Part shown: positions 6,162 to 10,131 of the stretch, in pieces
Layout: each line of letters begins with the position of its first letter
Position numbering within the stretch: position 1 is the first letter of the stretch
Assembly: GCA_946538875.1 (NCBI GenBank)
Contig: CAMNHD010000035.1
Coordinates: forward strand, 1 to 10,131
From: an uncultured Treponema sp.
GTDB taxonomy: Bacteria; Spirochaetota; Spirochaetia; Treponematales; Treponemataceae
DNA: 10,131 nt
Direction: 5' to 3'
Translations under genes and position numbers: made by a program
The notes under the pieces: model-generated
Told to the model about the DNA's origin: nothing
Databases searched by the model: none
What the model saw: only the letters and a program-made list of their open reading frames with translations

Positions 6162-7154
6162 ATGTTTGAAGAAATAAGCAGAAAGGTTGAGGAAGCCGGT
6201 TTGATTCCTGTTGTAAAGATGGACTGTGCGGAAGACGCCCTCCCTTTGGCAGAAGCCCTGCTCAGGGGTGGAATCAGCGCTATTGAAATTACGTTCCGTA
6301 CTACCGAAGGCGAAGCCGGTTTTGCAAAGATTGCGGAATGCATCAGAAAAGTAAGCGATGCTCATCCTGAGATGCTTGTTGGAGCAGGAACTGTAATCAA
6401 TCCTGAACTTGCCAGAAAGGCTATTGCGGCTGGTGCGCGTTTTATTGTCTCGCCGGGATTCAATCCGGAGACCGTGGACTATTGTATCAGTCAGAATGTA
6501 CCTGTTTATCCTGGAGTTTCAAGTCCTAGTCAGGTTGAAGTTGCCATGAGCAAGGGACTGTCTGTGCTTAAGTTCTTTCCGGCGGAGGCAAGTGGCGGTG
6601 TAAAGACGCTGAAGGCTCTGGCAGGTCCCTTCCCGACTGTGAAATTTATGGCGACCGGTGGAATCAATGAACAGAACATCGGGGAGTATATGAAGTGTGC
6701 TAATATTGCGGCTGTGGGTGGAAGCTGGATGGTCCAGGAAAAACTCATTAAGGACAGAAACTGGGACGAAATCACCCGTCTTTCCTGCCAGGCTGTAAAG
6801 GCTATGCTTGGATTCAAGTTCATCCACATGGGAATGAACTTTGACGGAAATGAGTCTGCTTCTGCCGCAGCAAAGGAATTCGGCGTGTTCGGTTATCAGG
6901 GGGTGGAAGGCAATTCTTCCTGGTTCTGCGGAGACGCTTTTGACCTTATGAAAAAAGACGGCCGCGGTGCGCATGGGCATATTGCTTTTTCTACTTACAA
7001 TGTGGAACGCGCCCTGGTTTACCTTGAACAGTTTGGTTATCATGCTGTGGAGGAGACAAAGAAGTGGAAGGGCGAGGCTGGAAAGTCGCCGCTGAAGATT
7101 GTTTATCTGGACAAAGAGATAAACGGTTTTGCAATCCACTTGAACCGCGCATAG
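6162..7154 (+). CDS. kdgA: KDPG/KHG aldolase fused to a C-terminal VOC-like domain
   Basis: The 330-residue protein splits KDPG into pyruvate and glyceraldehyde-3-phosphate, the last step of the uronate route. Residues 1-~210 are a class I KDPG aldolase TIM barrel: Glu42 and Arg46 in AIEITFRT, GAGTV (74-78), SPGFNP (97-102), the Schiff-base lysine Lys137 in VLKFFPAEA, and the phosphate-binding ATGGIN (164-169). Residues ~215-330 form a second, VOC/glyoxalase-like domain (FKFIHMGMNF, AHGHIAFST, GFAIHLNRA) absent from the ~210-residue Escherichia coli enzyme; similar extensions occur in clostridial homologues. Start choice: GGAGG (6152-6156) lies 5 bases before the ATG at 6162, better than the in-frame ATGs at 6105 and 6150, since the latter overlaps the ribosome site. 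It is divergent from ugl and followed by the structured repeat at 7186. Confidence 0.9.
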   Translation: MFEEISRKVEEAGLIPVVKMDCAEDALPLAEALLRGGISAIEITFRTTEGEAGFAKIAECIRKVSDAHPEMLVGAGTVINPELARKAIAAGARFIVSPGFNPETVDYCISQNVPVYPGVSSPSQVEVAMSKGLSVLKFFPAEASGGVKTLKALAGPFPTVKFMATGGINEQNIGEYMKCANIAAVGGSWMVQEKLIKDRNWDEITRLSCQAVKAMLGFKFIHMGMNFDGNESASAAAKEFGVFGYQGVEGNSSWFCGDAFDLMKKDGRGAHGHIAFSTYNVERALVYLEQFGYHAVEETKKWKGEAGKSPLKIVYLDKEINGFAIHLNRA

Positions 7155-7185
7155 AATGTTTTGCGGCCATTCCAGACGGCATACG

Positions 7186-7240
7186 CCCGATTGGAGTGGC
7201 GCGCAAGCGGGCGCCTGCGCCTGGAACCACGGAAAGCGGG
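7186..7240 (+). repeat. Structured intergenic repeat, copy A
   Basis: This 55-base element starts 32 bases after the kdgA stop codon. Its conserved ends, CCCGATTGGAG (7186-7196) and CGGAAAGCGGG (7230-7240), recur in copy B at 9410-9477. Possible nested pairing: CCCG.TT with AA.CGGG (outer), GTGG (7196-7199) with CCAC (7227-7230) (inner), and internal hairpins such as CGC-GCAA-GCG (7200-7209, a GNRA-type loop) and GGCG/CGCC (7210-7213 with 7218-7221). The inner helix differs from copy B by paired changes. It is not followed by a T-run, so it is not a classical terminator. The rest of this gap, 7241-7316, holds nothing I can assign. Confidence 0.65.
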
Positions 7241-7316
7241 GATCTTGAAAGCAGTAAGGCTGCGGATTACGCTGAATGGAGGGAATGCGGGTGTAAAGTA
7301 CCGTCCTTGAAAATCC

Positions 7317-7345
7317 TTGTAATGTTGCATTAATTGTTTTACAAT
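7317..7345 (+). promoter_or_regulatory. Candidate sigma-70 promoter for the membrane-protein operon
   Basis: TTGTAA (7317-7322) and TACAAT (7340-7345) are separated by 17 bases; the -10 element matches consensus at five of six bases. Transcription would start near 7352, giving a short leader that just includes the GAGG ribosome site of the gene at 7363. Confidence 0.5.
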
Positions 7346-7362
7346 AGACTTATGAGGATGTG

Positions 7363-8175
7363 ATGAAAAAAAGGCGGATAGTTTTGATTGTGTGCGAATG
7401 GGTACTGGCGCTTATTTTGATTGCTGTGCCTGCACTGAAAATCGAACAGTTTATAAATCAGGAAATTTCGGCGGAAATCTCTGCGTCAAAACCGATGCTT
7501 TCTTTTACGGCCAACGTAAGCGACCCTGTGGTGGAGATTCTTACGAATATTGACAACAACCGTATGACCGAAGCGATTGGTCAGATTGCGGTTCTCAAGA
7601 CTGACCCTTCTGTGCCCAGGAATCTGTACAATTATTTTTTTGAATTCGGCGGCTATTACTGGAACAAGCGTAATCTCAAGAACAAAAATGAACAGGCAGT
7701 GTCAAGTTACGAAACTGTGGATGCTCTGTATTTTGTAAAGAATTCCCTGTATCTGGTGAATTATCTTCAGGAAAAGAATTTCACGGCAATGGAAAGTTAC
7801 CGTTGTGCCGAGATAATTCCGTTCTACTGCATCAAGTATTATGAACAGTTTGAAAAGGGAAATGCGGTGCTGTATTCCACTTACATTTCCTATCTGTGCG
7901 AACCGGTGCAGCATCTTTCGGAGTACGGGGCTAGTCTCTGCTGCATGAATATTTTCGAGATGTACAGGAGCGGTAAAAAGAATAACCTTGCTTTTCTGCA
8001 GATTACTGAGCAGATCAGCCGCTATAAGGAAAAGTATGAGAGGGAACTTGGCCAGAATGCTATTTTTACTCAGCAGTCGCTGTATCTTGAGACGGTTAGG
8101 AATTTCTGTAACCGCAAGCGTAAGAATTTTATGGGAATAACCTGGGATTCTTTTCCAAAATATGTGATGGAGTAG
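7363..8175 (+). CDS. Unrecognised protein with one N-terminal membrane segment
   Basis: I do not recognise this 270-residue protein. It begins KKRR followed by a hydrophobic stretch (about residues 6-26), which could be a membrane anchor or an uncleaved signal; AVPA (21-24) is a weak possible cleavage site. The rest is soluble, helix-prone and rich in Tyr, Asn and Phe, with seven cysteines scattered after residue 140, and it should lie outside the cytoplasmic membrane. Residues ~55-200 could be helical repeats of TPR-like character (NRMTEAIGQIAVLKT, then paired helices), but no motif is clear enough to call. ATG 7363 was chosen because GAGG (7354-7357) sits 5 bases upstream; a GTG at 7360 is too close to that site. 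The gene lies 9 bases upstream of the multi-pass membrane gene, so the two are probably one operon. Confidence 0.75.
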   Translation: MKKRRIVLIVCEWVLALILIAVPALKIEQFINQEISAEISASKPMLSFTANVSDPVVEILTNIDNNRMTEAIGQIAVLKTDPSVPRNLYNYFFEFGGYYWNKRNLKNKNEQAVSSYETVDALYFVKNSLYLVNYLQEKNFTAMESYRCAEIIPFYCIKYYEQFEKGNAVLYSTYISYLCEPVQHLSEYGASLCCMNIFEMYRSGKKNNLAFLQITEQISRYKEKYERELGQNAIFTQQSLYLETVRNFCNRKRKNFMGITWDSFPKYVME

Positions 8176-8184
8176 GGGGCGCTT

Positions 8185-9408
8185 ATGGAAAATAAAACCT
8201 TGGCGGAAACTTATGCGCACAAGGCTCTGCTGCTGGGCTTTGGGATTTTTGTCTTCTGGCTTTCTTCCATGTATGTGAACAAGGCGGGGATGGTGCGTCT
8301 TACTGTGACTTATTTTCCGCAGATTGCGATTGTCTCTTTGTTCGGTTTTTTTCATGCGCTCAATGCGTATAATTTCAGAACTTCCATAAGGCACGAGGGG
8401 GTTACCGGGGTGAGTCTTGTGCTTGACCTGCTGGGGCTGTTCTTTGTGTATTCTGCTTTTTACAATGTGGTGCTTCTGCCCTATTCCGGACTTGCTGTTC
8501 TTGAGTGGGTGATTCTTGCCCTTGTGCTGTTCGGGGATTTCTTTTCGGAACTTTTGGGGCGCAAGGTGAGCGCGGCGTTTATTGGCCAGAATCCTATGAT
8601 GCTTTTGTTCCTTGGAATTATTTTTTGTATAATCAAGTTTCTTATCTTCTTTTTCTTTGATTCCTCGAACATCTATGATGTGTATGTCAGGGGGAATGCT
8701 ACCCTGAGGACTTTGATGACTGTGTTTGTGGCTGTGGTGATGGTGATGGGCATTGTTCTTTTGCTGAACCAGCTTAAGACTCTTGTGGCAAACCGTAGTC
8801 CTGCCGTGGGAAAGGGGGCTGTTGGTATATGGCATAAAATCGGGGGCTTCTTTAAGTCTCTGGGCAGATTCATTGCGAATGCGGCTACCACTTTGCTTTC
8901 GGCGCATGTGCTGATGATTGTGCTGTGCGTTGTGCTGCTGATTGCGGCGGTTGTGCTGATGTTCCTGCAGCATCAGATTTTCACGGATATTCTGGCGGCT
9001 ATTGAGCCTTTGCTTGAAAAGTTCACTACGGGTGAAAACTCTGTGGTGGCTTCTACTCTTTACGGAATGGCCCAGGTGGGGGCACTGATTCTGGTGACCG
9101 GTTACCAGGTTGTCTCTTATATAATGCTTGGGAAGACTTTGGATTTACAGGTGGCGCATAAGGTTGAGGCTGCGGTCAAGGCGTTGCCTGACTTGAGCAG
9201 TGCGGAAAGACTTAGGCTGAATGACATGGTTCTTGAGTCTATTATGCAGAAGGATAACAGCCAGAAGATTACGCTTGCGCAGGGGAACAGGATTCTGCAT
9301 TTAGTGGAGAGTATAGAATCAGGGATGGCGCTTGGCGGTGCGGATACTGTGGCGGGGCCTGGTGAAAACACTCCGGTTGTTGTTGCTGACCCTAAGCGGA
9401 CGGTGTAG
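8185..9408 (+). CDS. Unrecognised multi-pass membrane protein
   Basis: The 407-residue protein has about eight predicted membrane segments (roughly 14-31, 44-62, 76-96, 101-120, 136-158, 174-195, 237-262 and 294-315). A basic loop between the last two blocks carries GKGAVGIWHKIGGFFKSLGR (209-228). The final ~90 residues (318-407) are soluble and probably cytoplasmic, with a short helical region (AERLRLNDMVLESIM) and a disordered proline/glycine/valine tail. No transporter signature, kinase domain or catalytic motif is visible. AGGGGG (8174-8179) overlaps the upstream stop codon and serves as ribosome site, indicating coupling to the 7363 gene. Repeat copy B begins two bases after the stop. 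It is convergent with the chemotaxis gene. A spirochaete-specific envelope role is possible but is only a guess. Confidence 0.8.
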   Translation: MENKTLAETYAHKALLLGFGIFVFWLSSMYVNKAGMVRLTVTYFPQIAIVSLFGFFHALNAYNFRTSIRHEGVTGVSLVLDLLGLFFVYSAFYNVVLLPYSGLAVLEWVILALVLFGDFFSELLGRKVSAAFIGQNPMMLLFLGIIFCIIKFLIFFFFDSSNIYDVYVRGNATLRTLMTVFVAVVMVMGIVLLLNQLKTLVANRSPAVGKGAVGIWHKIGGFFKSLGRFIANAATTLLSAHVLMIVLCVVLLIAAVVLMFLQHQIFTDILAAIEPLLEKFTTGENSVVASTLYGMAQVGALILVTGYQVVSYIMLGKTLDLQVAHKVEAAVKALPDLSSAERLRLNDMVLESIMQKDNSQKITLAQGNRILHLVESIESGMALGGADTVAGPGENTPVVVADPKRTV

Positions 9409-9409
9409 C

Positions 9410-9477
9410 CCCGATTGGAGGGCCGTAAGGGCTGCCGGAAGGCAGTCTGGAGCGTGAGCGGAAGCCCGGAAAGCGGG
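9410..9477 (+). repeat. Structured intergenic repeat, copy B
   Basis: This 68-base element begins two bases after the membrane-protein stop codon. Ends CCCGATTGGAG (9410-9420) and CGGAAAGCGGG (9467-9477) are identical to copy A. The inner helix is GGGC (9420-9423) with GCCC (9464-9467), where copy A has GTGG/CCAC. The interior carries a strong hairpin, CTGCC-GGAA-GGCAG (9432-9445), extendable to 8 bp with wobbles, plus short stems capped by GTAA and GTGA. All three loops are of the GNRA class. It may be a transcribed RNA structure in the 3' end of the operon. Confidence 0.65.
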
Positions 9478-9479
9478 TT

Positions 9480-9538
9480 GCGCAGAGCATTGTCCAGCCG
9501 TTTGCAGCGGGCATCTGATTGTGGACAATGCTGTGTGC
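9480..9538. repeat. Long inverted repeat next to copy B
   Basis: AGCATTGTCCA (9486-9496) and TGGACAATGCT (9522-9532) are perfect 11-base inverted arms around a 25-base loop. After a G-G mismatch the stem continues five more pairs (9480-9484 with 9534-9538, one G-T wobble). The loop contains a smaller stem CCG/CGG (9498-9500 with 9508-9510). It lies between convergent genes. Neither strand shows a T-run right after the stem, so it is not a canonical intrinsic terminator, though it may still stop or protect transcripts from both sides. Confidence 0.6.
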
Positions 9539-9548
9539 TCCGGAATTA

Positions 9549-10131
9549 TTATAATTTGAATTTGCTCATCTCTGACACAAGATTTGCCACTGCTTCCTTG
9601 TTGCGTGCAGTTGTCTGGTTGACGTTTTTTACAGCGCTGAGAATTTCACTTGTGCCGGCGGACATCTGCGACATGGAATCGTGGATGCTCTGGTTGGTGG
9701 TTCCCAAGGTGTTCATCTGTTCCACAACTTCCTTTCCGCCTTCAAAGACTTCGTTTGCGTCGGTCCTTACGTTTACGGTCGAGTCGTCGATGTTGCGCAT
9801 TGCGATGAGTATCTGCTGGCTGCCCTGGGTCTGTTCCTTCATGGCGTTCATCACGACGTCTTCCTGCTCCTTTACAGTTCTTGAAAGATTCATGATTTCG
9901 CCGAACTGATCCTGGACGAGTTTTGTGCTTGTTGAAACTGCGGCAATTACCTGCTCAAGGGTCTTGAGGCTTTCCGTGATGTTCTTTCCCTGGGTATTGC
10001 TCTGCTCGGCCAGCTTGCGGATTTCGTCGGCGACTACTGCAAAGCCTTTTCCTGCTTCGCCTGCGTGGGCGGCTTCGATTGCGGCGTTCATGGCCAGAAG
10101 GTTTGTCTGTTCTGCAATGCTCTGGATGATG
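9549..10131 (-). CDS. Methyl-accepting chemotaxis protein, C-terminal signalling domain (5' end outside window)
   Basis: The visible 194 residues are the end of a chemoreceptor; the sensor, membrane and HAMP parts lie beyond the right edge. The first ~40 residues include the hairpin tip that contacts CheA and CheW ([19 protein letters not shown], then [18 protein letters not shown]), nearly invariant across bacterial receptors. The remainder is a long coiled coil with a methylation-helix-like stretch ([13 protein letters not shown], then DDSTVNV) and a Ser/Thr-rich segment. It ends in SKFKL with no pentapeptide tether for CheR. The reading frame is open to the edge, so an internal Met is not the start. 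It is unrelated in function to the uronate locus as far as can be seen, and the ligand cannot be inferred from this half. Confidence 0.95.
   Translation of the reverse strand, partial: IIQSIAEQTNLLAMNAAIEAAHAGEAGKGFAVVADEIRKLAEQSNTQGKNITESLKTLEQVIAAVSTSTKLVQDQFGEIMNLSRTVKEQEDVVMNAMKEQTQGSQQILIAMRNIDDSTVNVRTDANEVFEGGKEVVEQMNTLGTTNQSIHDSMSQMSAGTSEILSAVKNVNQTTARNKEAVANLVSEMSKFKL

Noticed and set aside
6519..7139. A 206-codon open frame on the minus strand opposite kdgA
   Set aside because: It lies entirely within a gene with clear catalytic motifs, and its product has no recognisable features.
7702..8973. A 423-codon open frame on the minus strand opposite both membrane-protein genes
   Set aside because: The product is dominated by His, Asn, Lys and Gln without domain character, and it spans two well-supported genes with good ribosome sites. 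It is the antisense shadow of their codon use.

Overview
The window most likely comes from a host-associated spirochaete of the Treponema type. The evidence is mixed: uronate-catabolism enzymes like those of gut Firmicutes and Bacteroides, two unrecognised membrane proteins, a methyl-accepting chemotaxis protein, and GC-rich structured repeats between genes. The genus is inferred from the look of the proteins and is not proven. No mobile element, tRNA, rRNA or CRISPR array was seen.

Bases 1-7154 form a compact locus for breaking down unsaturated uronic-acid oligosaccharides, the products of polysaccharide lyases acting on glycosaminoglycan-like or other uronate polymers. On the minus strand lie an SDR oxidoreductase (KduD/DhuD-like, cut by the left edge) and a three-gene operon: a GH88 unsaturated glucuronyl hydrolase, a heparinase II/III-family lyase and a discoidin-like carbohydrate-binding protein. 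On the plus strand lie KDG kinase (kdgK) and KDPG aldolase (kdgA, fused to a VOC-like domain). None of the locus proteins with a visible N-terminus has a signal peptide, so the work appears to be done in the cytoplasm on imported oligosaccharides. The route would be: lyase and GH88 release the unsaturated uronate, an isomerase not present here and the SDR yield 2-keto-3-deoxygluconate (KDG), KdgK phosphorylates it, and KdgA splits KDPG into pyruvate and glyceraldehyde-3-phosphate. Transporter, isomerase and regulator are absent and may lie to the left.

The genes form two divergent pairs, SDR/kdgK and ugl/kdgA. Each divergent gap carries one copy of the same AT-rich motif (GATATCACTTTT-Y-AATT with AATTCAAA upstream), a good candidate operator for a shared regulator. 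The kdgK promoter is a perfect TTGACA-17-TATAAT. The ugl operon seems to start with little or no leader.

Bases 7155-9408 hold a promoter and a two-gene operon for unrecognised membrane proteins: one with a single N-terminal membrane segment and one with about eight. Bases 9549-10131 hold the C-terminal signalling part of a chemotaxis receptor, convergent with that operon.

The intergenic regions are notable. Two copies of one structured repeat (7186-7240 and 9410-9477) share conserved ends, and their inner helix differs by compensatory base changes. A separate GC-rich hairpin block sits between kdgK and the convergent operon (2031-2118), and a long imperfect hairpin (9480-9538) adjoins the second repeat.
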